From the NCBI GenBank assembly GCA_026399475.1, contig JAPLQY010000060.1, positions 42,932 through 106,931 of the forward strand: DNA of 64,000 bases, in the 5' to 3' direction. Below the pieces are notes generated by a model that had not been told where the DNA came from, searched no databases, and saw only the letters and a list, made by a program, of their open reading frames with translations. This document shows, in pieces, positions 45,140 through 55,999 of the stretch (position 1 is the stretch's first letter; each line of letters starts with the position of its first letter). The stretch comes from Rhodocyclales bacterium (GTDB taxonomy: Bacteria; Pseudomonadota; Gammaproteobacteria; Burkholderiales; Rhodocyclaceae). The position numbers were made by a program, and so were the translations under genes.

Positions 45140-47791
45140 TCAGGCCGGAACCACCTCGGCAGACTTCTGCAACCAGTGCAGCACAATCGTACAGAGGACA
45201 TCCGGTTCCACCGGCTTGCCAATGTGGTCGTCCATCCCGGCGGCCAGACAAACATCGCGATCTTCATCGAAGGCGTTGGCGGTCAGGGCCAGAATCGGGA
45301 CGCCCACCATGCCGGGAAATTTACGAATGGCGCGGGTCGCTTCCAGTCCGTTTATCACCGGCATCTGCACATCCATGAGGATCAGGGCATAGCCGCCACG
45401 ACTGGCCTTCTCCACTGCCTCCTGCCCATTGCACGCTACGTCAGGCGCGAGGCCGGCGTCCTCCAGCAGGAACAGCATCACCTCGCGGTTCACGGGTTCG
45501 TCTTCCGCCAACAGCACGCGGGCGCCGGGGAACAGCCTTGCCAGTGCCTTGCGTGGGGATTCGGCGGGTTGAGGTCTCTCGGCCTGCGAAATGCTCGTCG
45601 CCCGCCTGAGCCGCACTGTCGCCCAGAAGGTGCTGCCTTGACCTTCCTCGCTGATCACCCCCGCATCGCCGCCCATCAACAGGGCGATGCGCCTGGAGAT
45701 GATCAGGCCCAGGCCGGTGCCGCCGTACTTGCGGGTCATCGAGCCATCGGCCTGGGTAAAGGCGCGGAACAACCGCGCCTGTTGTTCGGTGCTGATGCCG
45801 ATGCCCTGGTCGCTGATCTCGATGCGCAGCAAGACGCTGAGGCTGTCTTCCTCTGCGGCGCTGGCGCGTACCGTTATCTGGCCGCGCTCGGAGAACTTGA
45901 TGGCGTTGCCGATGAAGTTGAGCAGGATCTGGCGCAGGCGCATGGCATCACCGCAAAGCAGGTCGGGCAGGGCCGGATCGATGTGCCACGACAGGCTCAG
46001 ACCCTTGCCCTGTGCAGGCGCGTCTTGAATGTGCATGGCATCTTCAATGGCTTCTGCAAGCGAGAAGTCTTTCTCTTCCAGAGTCAGCCGGTCGGACTCG
46101 ATCTTGGAGATGTCAAGGATGTCGTTGATGACCGAGAGCAAATGTTTCGCCGCACGCTGGCTCTTGTTGAGCCAGTCGATCTGTTTCGGATCGGTGGCAC
46201 GGCGAAGTACCAAATCGGTCATGCCCATGATGCCGTTCATCGGCGTGCGCAGCTCATGGCTCATGTTGGCGAGGAAGATGCTCTTGGCGCGGTTGGCGGC
46301 TTCGGCATCGTCTTTGGCTGCCAGTAGTTCGGAGGTACGGGACGCTACAAGCTCTTCAAGGTGGAGTTGGTACTGGAGGATTTGGGCCGCGGTGCGTTTA
46401 TGATCGGTAATGTCGCGCATCGCCACCTGAACGGCCGGTATTCCATCATAGACAATTGATATGCTCCGAACTTCCACGTCGATGGTCGTTCCGTCCTGCT
46501 TGATGAATTTCTCCTCGATCATCGGCAAGCCAACGTCATGGTCGATCGCGTTCTTTGTCCGCGCCAGCACAATTTGACGAAAATCCGGGTGAACAAAATC
46601 GAGGACGGGCCTGCCTATCAGGTCTTGCGCAGACTTGGCGCCGAGCATCTTGATGGCGGCCGGATTGACATAGAGCAGTATCCCGCCCCGATGAACTGCG
46701 ATAGATTCAGGCGACCAGTCAATCAGCGTGTGGTAGCGCTCCTCACTCACGCGGAATTCTTTGGTCATTGTCGCGGCCAGCCGCATGGCGCGGTCGCGGC
46801 TGGTCGCCAGCAACCAGGCGAGCAGCGCCATCAGCAGGCTCAAACCGGTGCCGGCAATGGCAATCTGCCGGTCGGCGGTACTGCCGAAAATGACTTTGAA
46901 GTCATCCTTGGCACTCATGGAGAGCGTCCATGTATGTCCGGCGATGACCATGTACTCATTGGCGGCGATGGTGGCCGGATGGGGTGGTTTGCCGACATCA
47001 TCGGAGCGGTATAGCAGCGTGGCGGCAGACGGTTCGACCCCATCGTAAATCGCCGAGGCAAGGCCGGAAGGATTTTCTCCGTAAAGGCTGGCTATCAGGT
47101 CGTTCATCCGGAACGAGGCAGAAACCCAGCCCGTCAGGTGGGTGCGGCGCCGGTCTACGCTATCCAGTGACTGACCCTTTGAGTAGAGCGGCAGGAACAT
47201 GACGAAGGCAGGCTGTGTGTCCGCACCGGTATCAACCGCCAACTGCAACTTGCCGGAAATTGTTGCCATGCCTGAGTCACGCGCCTTCTCCATCGCAAGT
47301 CGCCGCACAGGATCCGACCACGGGTCGAAACCAATGTAGATATGATTGCGGCCGATGTTGGGCTCTCGCTGGACGATAGGCGCGTAATGTTCTCTTTGGC
47401 CCACAGGCTGAATCGCGTAATCGGCGAAGCCGAGCCGGCGCATGGCTTCGACATGGGAGTCCTTGCGCGCCGCCGGCACCCACTCGACAACTCCGATCGA
47501 CTGAAGGCCTGAAAAATTGGCATCGAGCTGCAGCGAATCGACGTAGCTGTGGAAACTGTTCCTGTCTGACTTGGTGGTTACCGCAAGCAGGCTCTGCACA
47601 CCGCGCAGCATCTGCTCGTAGGCGGCCATGCGCTGTTCGATATGGCTAACTGACTCGCGGAGTGAGAAGTCGAACTGCAACCGCAACTGATTGCGGACGG
47701 CTTGTCGCTCGTGATCCCATACCAGCCAGGTCACGCCGAGCGCCGCGATCAAGACCAGCCAAGGAAGCAGTATCGGGCGGATTCGAGTCAC
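45140..47791 (-). CDS. CHASE-PAS hybrid sensor histidine kinase with C-terminal receiver
   Basis: N-terminal TM, CHASE-like sensor, [38 protein letters not shown]-terminal receiver [14 protein letters not shown]...[21 protein letters not shown]. Confidence 0.93.
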   Translation of the reverse strand: MTRIRPILLPWLVLIAALGVTWLVWDHERQAVRNQLRLQFDFSLRESVSHIEQRMAAYEQMLRGVQSLLAVTTKSDRNSFHSYVDSLQLDANFSGLQSIGVVEWVPAARKDSHVEAMRRLGFADYAIQPVGQREHYAPIVQREPNIGRNHIYIGFDPWSDPVRRLAMEKARDSGMATISGKLQLAVDTGADTQPAFVMFLPLYSKGQSLDSVDRRRTHLTGWVSASFRMNDLIASLYGENPSGLASAIYDGVEPSAATLLYRSDDVGKPPHPATIAANEYMVIAGHTWTLSMSAKDDFKVIFGSTADRQIAIAGTGLSLLMALLAWLLATSRDRAMRLAATMTKEFRVSEERYHTLIDWSPESIAVHRGGILLYVNPAAIKMLGAKSAQDLIGRPVLDFVHPDFRQIVLARTKNAIDHDVGLPMIEEKFIKQDGTTIDVEVRSISIVYDGIPAVQVAMRDITDHKRTAAQILQYQLHLEELVASRTSELLAAKDDAEAANRAKSIFLANMSHELRTPMNGIMGMTDLVLRRATDPKQIDWLNKSQRAAKHLLSVINDILDISKIESDRLTLEEKDFSLAEAIEDAMHIQDAPAQGKGLSLSWHIDPALPDLLCGDAMRLRQILLNFIGNAIKFSERGQITVRASAAEEDSLSVLLRIEISDQGIGISTEQQARLFRAFTQADGSMTRKYGGTGLGLIISRRIALLMGGDAGVISEEGQGSTFWATVRLRRATSISQAERPQPAESPRKALARLFPGARVLLAEDEPVNREVMLFLLEDAGLAPDVACNGQEAVEKASRGGYALILMDVQMPVINGLEATRAIRKFPGMVGVPILALTANAFDEDRDVCLAAGMDDHIGKPVEPDVLCTIVLHWLQKSAEVVPA

Positions 47792-48582
47792 GGCGGGGCC
47801 TGAAAATCGACCATGGCCGCTGCGATGGCCGGCTGAAAGTATTTGTTGAAGATACGGCGCACTGTCCCGTCCGACCGCATGTCGTTAACCAACTTGCGCC
47901 ATTTATCCTGCTCCGCCGGCGATAGCGCCTTCTTCGACATGATGAGACCGTGAGGTACAGATGGATCGTTGAACTCGATGATGGTCGACATTTCGCGGAT
48001 CTTCTTTTCTTCCAGCGCCGGATAATCAAAGGGCTCGATGATCATGCCCTGGATGCGGTTAAGGAGCAGCGTCTGATACAGCGGCGCGAGGCCGCTGGCT
48101 TGGCTGATACGGTTGGCAGCAGTCAGTCTATCAACCAGGCTGTTGCCGGATTCGCTATATCGAAAGCTGCGGATGACACCGAGTTGAAACTGATCGTTGC
48201 GCTCGAAATCAGCCAACTGGCGCACACCGCTATCCTTGCGTACCAGCAGATAGTACTTGTTGCTGAAGTACCAAGCGAACGCCGCGAACTTGTCCCGCTC
48301 CGGATTGGTGATGCCTGACAGGCTGAAATCGAGCGCGCCGGATTCGATCAGTTGCCAAATGCGGGCCCGAGGCATCAGGCTGACATTGACTTTACAGCCG
48401 CTACGGCGGATCAATTCGTCGGCAAAATCCTTGTCGATCCCCGTGTTGGTATCGGCGGAATACAGCAGGCCATGATCGTGCAGCGCAAGCATAAAGGGGC
48501 GCAGGCAGTCAGGGCCTGCGGCGACCGCGCGGCTCAAGCCGCACAGCACGAACAACACGCCGGCAAAGTAATGTCGGATCAT
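47788..48582 (-). CDS. Periplasmic solute-binding protein (SBP_bac_3-like), coupled to the hybrid kinase
   Basis: Signal peptide; [50 protein letters not shown]; stop overlaps the kinase ATG. Confidence 0.85.
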   Translation of the reverse strand: MIRHYFAGVLFVLCGLSRAVAAGPDCLRPFMLALHDHGLLYSADTNTGIDKDFADELIRRSGCKVNVSLMPRARIWQLIESGALDFSLSGITNPERDKFAAFAWYFSNKYYLLVRKDSGVRQLADFERNDQFQLGVIRSFRYSESGNSLVDRLTAANRISQASGLAPLYQTLLLNRIQGMIIEPFDYPALEEKKIREMSTIIEFNDPSVPHGLIMSKKALSPAEQDKWRKLVNDMRSDGTVRRIFNKYFQPAIAAAMVDFQAPP

Positions 48583-48742
48583 GGGTTCAACTCGATTGCA
48601 GCCACTGAAGGAAAAGCGTATCTGTTAGGCATAATTCCAAGTGTCCTCGCCCGCAGCATCCAGGTCAATGCCGGTTTTCCCGAGGATGCCGGACCTCAGA
48701 GGAAGTTGGGGGCATGCGACTGGTTTCTGATTGGATTATGTT

Positions 48743-49537
48743 TCAGCCGTCCTTCCACTCCGGCTTGCGCTTCTGCATGAAGGCGTCGATGCCTTCCGCC
48801 GCATCGGCCGCCATCATGTTGCAAGCCATGGTTTCCACCGCCAGCTGATAGGCGCCGTCGAGACCCATCTCGAGTTGCTTGTAGAACATCTGCTTGCCCA
48901 TTCCCACCGCTACGGCAGATTTGGCGCAGATCGAATCGGTGAGTTTTTTCACTTCCACGTCGAGTTGATCCAGTGACACCACGCGATTCACCAGGCCGCG
49001 CCGCTGCGCCTCGACGGCATCGATGAAATCTCCGGTCAGCAGCATTTCCATGGCCTGCTTGCGACCCATGGCGCGCCCCAGCGCGACCGAGGGTGTCGAG
49101 CAAAAGAGGCCGACATTGATACCCGAGACAGCGAACCTCGCCCCCTCCGCTGCCACCGCCAGATCGCACATGGCAACCAGCTGGCAACCGGCTGCCGTGG
49201 CAATGCCATGGATGCGCGCAATCACCGGCTGGGGCATTTCGACGATGGTCATCATCATCTTGCCGCAAGCCTTGAACAACTTCTGCATGTAGGCCTTGCT
49301 GTGATTGGCTCGCATCTGCTTGAGATCGTGACCGGCGCAAAACGCCTTGCCGGTGCCGGCAATCACCACGGCCCGTATCGACGCATCCCTGGCAATGGCG
49401 TCGAGCGCGGCCTGCAGTTCGCCCAGCATCTCTTCCGAAAGAGAGTTGAACTGCGCCGGGCGGTTCAGCGTCAGGGTGGCGACACCCTCGCTGTCGGTAC
49501 GCAGCAGGATGGGTAATGTGGTTTCCGGTGCATTCAT
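48743..49537 (-). CDS. Enoyl-CoA hydratase/isomerase family protein
   Basis: VATLTLNRPAQFNSLSEEMLGELQAAL, GKAFCAGHDLKQM, HGIATAAGCQLVAMCDLAVAAEGARFAVSGINVGLF. Confidence 0.92.
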   Translation of the reverse strand: MNAPETTLPILLRTDSEGVATLTLNRPAQFNSLSEEMLGELQAALDAIARDASIRAVVIAGTGKAFCAGHDLKQMRANHSKAYMQKLFKACGKMMMTIVEMPQPVIARIHGIATAAGCQLVAMCDLAVAAEGARFAVSGINVGLFCSTPSVALGRAMGRKQAMEMLLTGDFIDAVEAQRRGLVNRVVSLDQLDVEVKKLTDSICAKSAVAVGMGKQMFYKQLEMGLDGAYQLAVETMACNMMAADAAEGIDAFMQKRKPEWKDG

Positions 49538-49571
49538 GGCGCAGCCTCCTTGCCGTTCTTCGGTGACGGGC

Positions 49572-51977
49572 TCATTTTGCCCCATGAAGGACGAGGTTGC
49601 GATTCCCCCTGCCCCACAGCGGTAGATCGCTCACCGCAGCCCATGGCGCCACAAAACCGCGGTATTCCGGCGCGAGGACCAGCCCGGACTGTCCGCTGGA
49701 ATGCATCATGCCGGAATTGCCCGGATCGCCCAAATCGTAGATTGCGCGCAGGCTGGCAGCGTGTTCGTTGAGATAGGGCTCGTCGCCCTTGAGGTGATAG
49801 CGGGCGACATTGACGGTGTAGTTGTCGCCGCCGGTCGCAACGCGCAATTCGAACCACGGCGCCAGCGCCTTGACCCTGGAGAATGGTCGGTGTTCCGACC
49901 GCGCCTGATGCACCGTGCCCCACTGCCAGCGCGCCATGTCCGCGCCGAGGCGCTGCTGCAGTTCGTCCAGCGCCCGGTCGAGCGAGCGGCTGACAAGCCC
50001 GGCGCAGGTTTCAACCGCAGGCGTGGTCTTGTCGTCGCACCACCAGGCGTCGTTTCTTTCGAGAACGCCTTCGAGTGCGGCGCGGAAATCGCTGCGGCCC
50101 ACCTGGCTGAAATACATTGCATCGCCGCCCATCTCGTCGGCGAAAACGGCCCGCGTCAGCTCTCTTGCCCAGGCCGCGAAGATCAGCGGTGCCGCATCGG
50201 CGGCGCGCATCTCGCCATCGAAGGCAGCCAGTTTCTGCATCGCCGCAGCGCCCAGTGCATGCGTCGGCCTGGCCTGCCGCAGCCAGGGCAGCAGGCGCTG
50301 TGCCGCCAGGGACACGACATCGGCCTGAATCCGGCGCAGGCTTTCCTTGTCGTGCGTCGGCCGCGCCTTGAGTAGCATTTCGATGCTCTGCTGGCGATAG
50401 GGCAGCGCCCATTCGCTGGTGATGTAATGCGGGTAGTCGGGGCCATGAATGCGCTGGTTGGCCGTGGCGATCCAGCCGCGTGGCGGATCGATCTCGCGCG
50501 GCGTCTGGCCTGGATCGAGAAAGCCGGCCCAGTCGTAGCGCAGATCCCAGCCTGGCGCAGGTACGAGTCCATGAAGATCGTTGTCGGCGCGGCGCAGCGG
50601 CACGCGACCGGCGGCGATGAAACCGATACTGCCGTCGACATCTGCCACCACCATGTTCTGCATCGGCGCGACATGCTTTTCCGCCGCGGCGATGAATTCC
50701 ACCACCGATCCGGCCCGGCTGACCGCCAGCCCGGCCTCGATGCCGCCGGCATCGACATCCAGCGCGGTCCAGCGCAGCGCCAGCGCGTAGGTCGGTGCGG
50801 CAGCATTTCCTGTGAGGCCGGCAACAACGGCGGTGCCGGAATCCGAAATCACCGGTCCGTGGCGTGTGGCGCGCACCATCAGCTTCACGTCGTCCTGCCC
50901 CTTGACGCGGATGGTTTCGCTGAAGGAGTGAAACACTGCCCATCCTTCCGGCGTGCGATAGCGGGAAGCATCGTCCGGCTTGACCTGCTCCAGATAGATG
51001 TCCTGCACATCCGGGTTGGTATTGGTGGCACCCCAGGCGATGCGTTCATTCTGTCCCAGCACGACGAAGGGCAGCCCGGGCATCGTGGCTCCCGCCACCT
51101 TGAAACCCGGTGCCTCCATGCGTGCGAAATACCACAATGCCGGCGTCGTCAGCCTGAGGTGCGGATCATTGGCCAGCAGCGGTTTGCCCGATGCGGTATG
51201 CGTACCGGCGACCACCCAGTTGTTGGAGCCGACACCTTCGACTCCTGATTCCGGGGCATCCAGCAGGGCCTGCCTGCCGAGTTCGCCGCTGACGTTCAAC
51301 TCACGGTACAGAGCCGCGTAGTCGCGCACCGGCAGCGGCTTCTCGCCCGGATAGGGCGGCATCAGCTGGTCGATGCGGGCAACAGGCAAGGCCAAAGCGA
51401 GTCGCATGCGCAGCAACTCGTTACCCCAGTTGCCGCCCAGATCCCAGGCCATCATGATGCCCCAGGCCAGGCTGTCTTCGGGTGTCCAGGGTTCCGGTTT
51501 GAGGCCGAGGATGAGGAACTCCGGAGGCCGTGCGCGCAGGTGGTCGCTGATGAAGGCGTTGATGCCGGCCGTGTAGGCCAGCACGGCGGCACGAGCATCG
51601 GGACCCATTTGTGCCCATTGCGCCGACGCGGCGCGCCGCACGCCGAGCGCGCGCAAAAACCTGTCGTTGTCCAGGGCACCCGGGCCGAAAGCTTCGGCTA
51701 GCCTTCCTGAACCAATGCGGCGATGGGTTTCGAGTTGCCACAGGCGATCCTGCGCATGAACAAAGCCAAGTCCAAAAAGGACGGCATCGCGACTCGCGCC
51801 GCGCACCGTTGGAATGCCGGCTTCGTCGCGCTCGATGCTGAGTTCGCCATTCAGGCCGGCGACTTCCAGCCGACCCTCCGTCATCGGTGCGACGCGCTGC
51901 CACCAGACGACGGCGACAAGCACGATTAACGCAAACAGCGCCAGCAGTGCAGCACCAATGCGCGGTAGCCAGATCAC
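49572..51977 (-). CDS. Penicillin acylase family Ntn hydrolase (start uncertain)
   Basis: N-terminal TM; ERDEAGIPTVRGASRDAVLFGLGFVHAQDRLWQLE; autoproteolysis/nucleophile motif GSNNWVVAG. The longest ORF (to 52076) overlaps the ligase gene; GTG at 51977 is one plausible start. Confidence 0.88.
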   Translation of the reverse strand: MIWLPRIGAALLALFALIVLVAVVWWQRVAPMTEGRLEVAGLNGELSIERDEAGIPTVRGASRDAVLFGLGFVHAQDRLWQLETHRRIGSGRLAEAFGPGALDNDRFLRALGVRRAASAQWAQMGPDARAAVLAYTAGINAFISDHLRARPPEFLILGLKPEPWTPEDSLAWGIMMAWDLGGNWGNELLRMRLALALPVARIDQLMPPYPGEKPLPVRDYAALYRELNVSGELGRQALLDAPESGVEGVGSNNWVVAGTHTASGKPLLANDPHLRLTTPALWYFARMEAPGFKVAGATMPGLPFVVLGQNERIAWGATNTNPDVQDIYLEQVKPDDASRYRTPEGWAVFHSFSETIRVKGQDDVKLMVRATRHGPVISDSGTAVVAGLTGNAAAPTYALALRWTALDVDAGGIEAGLAVSRAGSVVEFIAAAEKHVAPMQNMVVADVDGSIGFIAAGRVPLRRADNDLHGLVPAPGWDLRYDWAGFLDPGQTPREIDPPRGWIATANQRIHGPDYPHYITSEWALPYRQQSIEMLLKARPTHDKESLRRIQADVVSLAAQRLLPWLRQARPTHALGAAAMQKLAAFDGEMRAADAAPLIFAAWARELTRAVFADEMGGDAMYFSQVGRSDFRAALEGVLERNDAWWCDDKTTPAVETCAGLVSRSLDRALDELQQRLGADMARWQWGTVHQARSEHRPFSRVKALAPWFELRVATGGDNYTVNVARYHLKGDEPYLNEHAASLRAIYDLGDPGNSGMMHSSGQSGLVLAPEYRGFVAPWAAVSDLPLWGRGNRNLVLHGAK

Positions 51978-51990
51978 GAACGTGTGCCTG

Positions 51991-53628
51991 TTATTCGAAA
52001 GACGTGGCTGACTTGGCCTTCTCGCGCAGTACGTATTTCTGGATCTTGCCCGTCGAAGTTTTCGGCAAGGCTTCAAAAATGAAATGTCTGGGCACCTTGA
52101 AGCGCGCCATGCGCTCGCGGCAGAACTCGGTCAACTCTTCCGCCGTGACGCTGGCACCCTCGCGCAGTTCGATGAAGGCGCAGGGCACTTCGCCCCATTT
52201 CGCATCAGGCGTCGCGACCACCGCCGCACCCATCACCGCCGGATGTCGGTACAGCGTGTCTTCAACCTCGATCGAGGAAATGTTCTCGCCCCCGGAAATG
52301 ATCACGTCCTTGCTGCGATCCTTGATCTTGATGTAGCCGTCAGGCTGCATCACGGCAAGGTCGCCGGTGTGGTACCAGCCGCCCTGAAACGCCTCGTCGG
52401 TCGCCTTCGGGTTCTTCAGGTAACCCTTCATCACGATATTGCCGCGGAACATGATCTCGCCCATGGTCTGGTCATCCCAGGGCACCGGCTGCATGGTTTC
52501 GGGATCCATCACCGTGACCCCTTCCTGACAGTGATAGCGCACACCCTGCCGACCGTTGAGGCGCACCTGCTCATCCAGCGGCAGATCCAGCCAATCCTCG
52601 TGCTTGGCACAGACGGCAGCCGGGCCGTAGGTTTCGGTCAGGCCATAGACGTGGGTGATGTTGAAGCCGATCTTGCCCATGCCTTCGATCACTGCGGCGG
52701 GCGGCGGCGCGGCGGCTACCAGTGCCGAAACCTTGTGGTTGATGCCCTCGCGCCACTCCGCCGGCGCGCTGATCAGCATCGAATGCACAATCGGCGCACC
52801 GCAGTAATGGCTGACCTTGTGCTCGCGGATGGCATCGAGAATCAGCTTCGGATCGACGCGGCGCAAGCAGACATTGGTGCCGGAATTGGCCGCCACGGTC
52901 CACGGAAAGCACCAGCCGTTGCAATGGAACATCGGCAGCGTCCACAAGTACACCGACTGCGGCGGCATGCCCCAGGAGACGATGTTGGATAGCGCATTGA
53001 GATAGGCTCCGCGGTGGTGATACACCACGCCCTTGGGGTTCCCCGTTGTGCCCGACGTGTAGTTGAGCGATATTGCTTCCCACTCGTCAGCCGGCGTCTT
53101 CCAGGCGTAATCGGGGTGGCCGGCGGCCAGCAGGGCTTCATAATCGATACTGCCGACGCGCTCTCCGGGGCCCGTGTATTCGGGATCATCGACATCGACG
53201 ACGAGTATCTCGCGGCCCAGTTCGGCCAGGGCTTTCTTCACCATCGGCGAATACTCGCGGTCGGTGATCAGTACCCTGGCTTCGCCATGGTTGAGCATGA
53301 AGGCAATGGTCTCGGCGTCGAGACGCGTGTTCAGCGTGTTGAGCACCGCGCCGCACATCGGCACGCCGAAGTGGCACTCGAACATCTCGGGCGTGTTGTT
53401 GAGCATGACCGCCACCGTATCGCCAACACCGACTCCGCGCATGGCCAGCGCCGAAGCAAGGCGCCGGCTGCGCTCATAGGCCTGCCGCCAGGTAAAGCGG
53501 CGCTGGCCGTGGATCGTCGCCACGCGTTCGGGATAAATGTACGCCGAACGCTCGATGAAGGTCAGCGGCGTCAGCGGAACGTAGTTGGCTGGATTCTTGT
53601 CCAGTCCGTTGGCATAGGGATTGCTCAT
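51991..53628 (-). CDS. AMP-dependent acyl-CoA synthetase (AlkK/DmdB-like)
   Basis: LNYTSGTTGNPKGVVYHHRGAYLNALSN, GWYHTGDLAVMQPDGYIKIKDRSKDVIISGGENISS, PKTSTGKIQKYVLRE. Confidence 0.92.
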   Translation of the reverse strand: MSNPYANGLDKNPANYVPLTPLTFIERSAYIYPERVATIHGQRRFTWRQAYERSRRLASALAMRGVGVGDTVAVMLNNTPEMFECHFGVPMCGAVLNTLNTRLDAETIAFMLNHGEARVLITDREYSPMVKKALAELGREILVVDVDDPEYTGPGERVGSIDYEALLAAGHPDYAWKTPADEWEAISLNYTSGTTGNPKGVVYHHRGAYLNALSNIVSWGMPPQSVYLWTLPMFHCNGWCFPWTVAANSGTNVCLRRVDPKLILDAIREHKVSHYCGAPIVHSMLISAPAEWREGINHKVSALVAAAPPPAAVIEGMGKIGFNITHVYGLTETYGPAAVCAKHEDWLDLPLDEQVRLNGRQGVRYHCQEGVTVMDPETMQPVPWDDQTMGEIMFRGNIVMKGYLKNPKATDEAFQGGWYHTGDLAVMQPDGYIKIKDRSKDVIISGGENISSIEVEDTLYRHPAVMGAAVVATPDAKWGEVPCAFIELREGASVTAEELTEFCRERMARFKVPRHFIFEALPKTSTGKIQKYVLREKAKSATSFE

Positions 53629-53641
53629 GGGATTCCTCGCT

Positions 53642-54247
53642 CTAGGTGCGGCAGCGTTCAACAATGGCCGGCCGCTCACGGCCGATTTCGTCCAGCCAGC
53701 GCCCAAGGTCACCCGCCAGCGCCTGCGCCGCGTCGCCGGCCGCTGCCACTCCGCCGCGGGCAGCCCCCGTTGCCGTTGCCTTCCGGATCGCGAAAGCGCG
53801 CCTCGACAGTATTTCCGTGCCCCGCAGAGGCGTCAGCAGCGCATGCACTTCGAGCACCATCTGGCTGCTTTGCGGATCGTCGAAGCGCTGCTCCAGTTCA
53901 TCCAGAACCAGTTGCAACCGGCAGCCGGTGCCCATGTTGTCGGGCTGCGCAAAAACAATCCGGCGTTTCAGGAAGGCTTCGAGCAACTCGCCAGGCGGCG
54001 CAGCCCAACGGCTTTCGACATAGCTCTGGCGCCTGAAGGGCTCGGCATAGGCGAGACGAAAATGCATCGCCGGCCCGGACAGCCATGACGCTGCCTGCAC
54101 GTCTACCGCCGCGATCGGGATGCGCGACCCCGACCAGTTGCCGCCGGGATTGCCGAAATCGTACTGAACCATCTCGGTGGTCCGCACGTTGCCGCCGCAG
54201 GCCGCCAGCAGCAGGCCCGCAAGAATTGAGACTGCCCGCTTCATCAT
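53642..54247 (-). CDS. ABC-type transport auxiliary lipoprotein (PqiC-like)
   Basis: Lipobox LLLAACGG; PqiC-like fold sequence; last gene of the mla-like operon, ATGA overlap with the MCE gene. Confidence 0.8.
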   Translation of the reverse strand: MMKRAVSILAGLLLAACGGNVRTTEMVQYDFGNPGGNWSGSRIPIAAVDVQAASWLSGPAMHFRLAYAEPFRRQSYVESRWAAPPGELLEAFLKRRIVFAQPDNMGTGCRLQLVLDELEQRFDDPQSSQMVLEVHALLTPLRGTEILSRRAFAIRKATATGAARGGVAAAGDAAQALAGDLGRWLDEIGRERPAIVERCRT

Positions 54248-55191
54248 CGCTCTCCTCCCTGTTTGCTTGGGGCAGAAAAGCCGGCCTCACCGGGACCAGG
54301 CGCTGCCACGCCGCGGCCGAAAATCAGCATTTGCGGGTTATTTTCAAGACCGTCCAGAACGCGCGAAAGCTGGCGCGAATTGGTCGTCAGCTCACGCATC
54401 AGGGCATTCGCACGCGGCAGCGTGGCCGTCGTCAGTTCATCAGCGGTACTGCCTGCAAGATGATCGAAGCGCCGCGACAGGGCGCTCATCGACTTCACCA
54501 GTTCCCGCATTTCTGCGGTCAGCGGCGCGCTCTCGCCCGCCGTCCTTTCGAGATGCACCAGGATCTGCCGCAAGTTGCGCATGTTGCTCTCGGAAAGCGC
54601 CTCGCGCATCGATGCCAGTATGGTCGGCAGCTCGCGCAGGCCATCGGATGCCGACGCCATATTCTCCAGCGTGCGCGAGAAATTCTGCACGTTCTTCTCG
54701 TCCAGCACCTTGCCCAGCCGCAAGGATGCCGTGCTGATCTGGGTCACGATATCACCCGCCTTCTCATCCAGCGTGTCGAATACCGTGGGCCGCAGCGCGA
54801 TGCGCGGCGGCCCGCCGTCCTTCTCGGCCAGCGGCTCGATTGAAGATCCATCGTCCTCGATCTGTATATAGGCCAGGCCGGTCACGCCCTGATAGCCAAG
54901 CTGGGCGGTGCTTCCCTTGGTCAGCTTGAAGCGGGTATCCATGTTGATGCGCACCAGGATCAGCCGTGGATCTGCCGAGTCCGGCTCGATGGCTTCCACC
55001 TTGCCGGCGCGAATGCCGCGATAGCGCACCTGTGCCTCGACATTGAGTCCGGTCACGTTGCGCCGGGTTTCAAGAACGTAGGTCGTGGTCGACTCGTCGC
55101 TCTGTCCCAGCCACCAGATGGCAATGGCGGCGGCAATGCCGAGCAGAATCGTGAAAATGCCGGCCGCCAGTGCATGAGATCGGTTTTCCAT
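54244..55191 (-). CDS. MCE/MlaD family protein
   Basis: N-terminal TM then VLETRRNVTGLNVEAQVRYRGIRAGKVEAIEPDSADPRLILVRINM, a single MCE domain. Confidence 0.92.
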   Translation of the reverse strand: MENRSHALAAGIFTILLGIAAAIAIWWLGQSDESTTTYVLETRRNVTGLNVEAQVRYRGIRAGKVEAIEPDSADPRLILVRINMDTRFKLTKGSTAQLGYQGVTGLAYIQIEDDGSSIEPLAEKDGGPPRIALRPTVFDTLDEKAGDIVTQISTASLRLGKVLDEKNVQNFSRTLENMASASDGLRELPTILASMREALSESNMRNLRQILVHLERTAGESAPLTAEMRELVKSMSALSRRFDHLAGSTADELTTATLPRANALMRELTTNSRQLSRVLDGLENNPQMLIFGRGVAAPGPGEAGFSAPSKQGGER

Positions 55192-55203
55192 GGTTGGGTA
55201 CTC

Positions 55204-55995
55204 TCAGTTTGGCGCGACCGCTTGCCCGAAATTCTGCAAGGCCCGCACGCTGCGCTCGGAAAGGAAGAAGTTGCGAATGAAGGGATGATCGAAGTGCATG
55301 ATCTCGTCGGTCGTGCCATAGGCGAGGATGCGCTGCTCGGCGAGCACCGCAACACGGGTTGAGAGCGCTGCCAGCGTGTCCAGGTCGTGCGTGACCAGCA
55401 TGACCGTGAGACCGAGTTCTTCGCCCAGCATGCGGATCAGGCGCACAAAACTGTCGGAGCGATCCGGATCAAGCCCGGCGGTCGGCTCGTCGAGCAGCAG
55501 CAGTTCGGGCTCGAGCGCCAGCGCACGTGCCAGTGCGACACGCTTGATCATGCCGCCGGAAAGCTCGGACGGCATCAATTTCCCATGACGAGGCAGCAGT
55601 TCGACCATCGACAGCTTGAGCATCACCAGATCACGGATGGCGGCCTCATCGTAGCGTTTCAGTTCGCGCAAGGGAAATGCGATGTTGTCGTACACGTTGA
55701 ATGCCGAAAAAAGCGCCCCCTGCTGGAACAACACCCCAAAGCGCTGCCGCAACGAGCGTTCGCGCGCCACGCCACCGCCGAACAGGGGCTCGCCGAAGAG
55801 TTCGATGCTGCCGCTGCTGGGCAGGAGCAGGCCGATGACCATGCGCAGCAGCGTGGTCTTGCCGCTGCCGGAACCACCTACCAGCGACACCAGTTCGCCG
55901 CGCTGGATGTCGAGGTCGAGATCCTTGTGAATCCACACATCGCCAAAACGGGTGGAGAGGTCGCGAATGCGGATCACGGAAGTCGTCATTTCCAT
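55204..55995 (-). CDS. Lipid transport ABC ATP-binding protein (MlaF-like)
   Basis: SLVGGSGSGKTTLLRMVIGLLLPSSG, SELSGGMIKRVALARALALEPELLLLDEPTAGLDP. Confidence 0.93.
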   Translation of the reverse strand: MEMTTSVIRIRDLSTRFGDVWIHKDLDLDIQRGELVSLVGGSGSGKTTLLRMVIGLLLPSSGSIELFGEPLFGGGVARERSLRQRFGVLFQQGALFSAFNVYDNIAFPLRELKRYDEAAIRDLVMLKLSMVELLPRHGKLMPSELSGGMIKRVALARALALEPELLLLDEPTAGLDPDRSDSFVRLIRMLGEELGLTVMLVTHDLDTLAALSTRVAVLAEQRILAYGTTDEIMHFDHPFIRNFFLSERSVRALQNFGQAVAPN

Positions 55996-55999
55996 GCGC

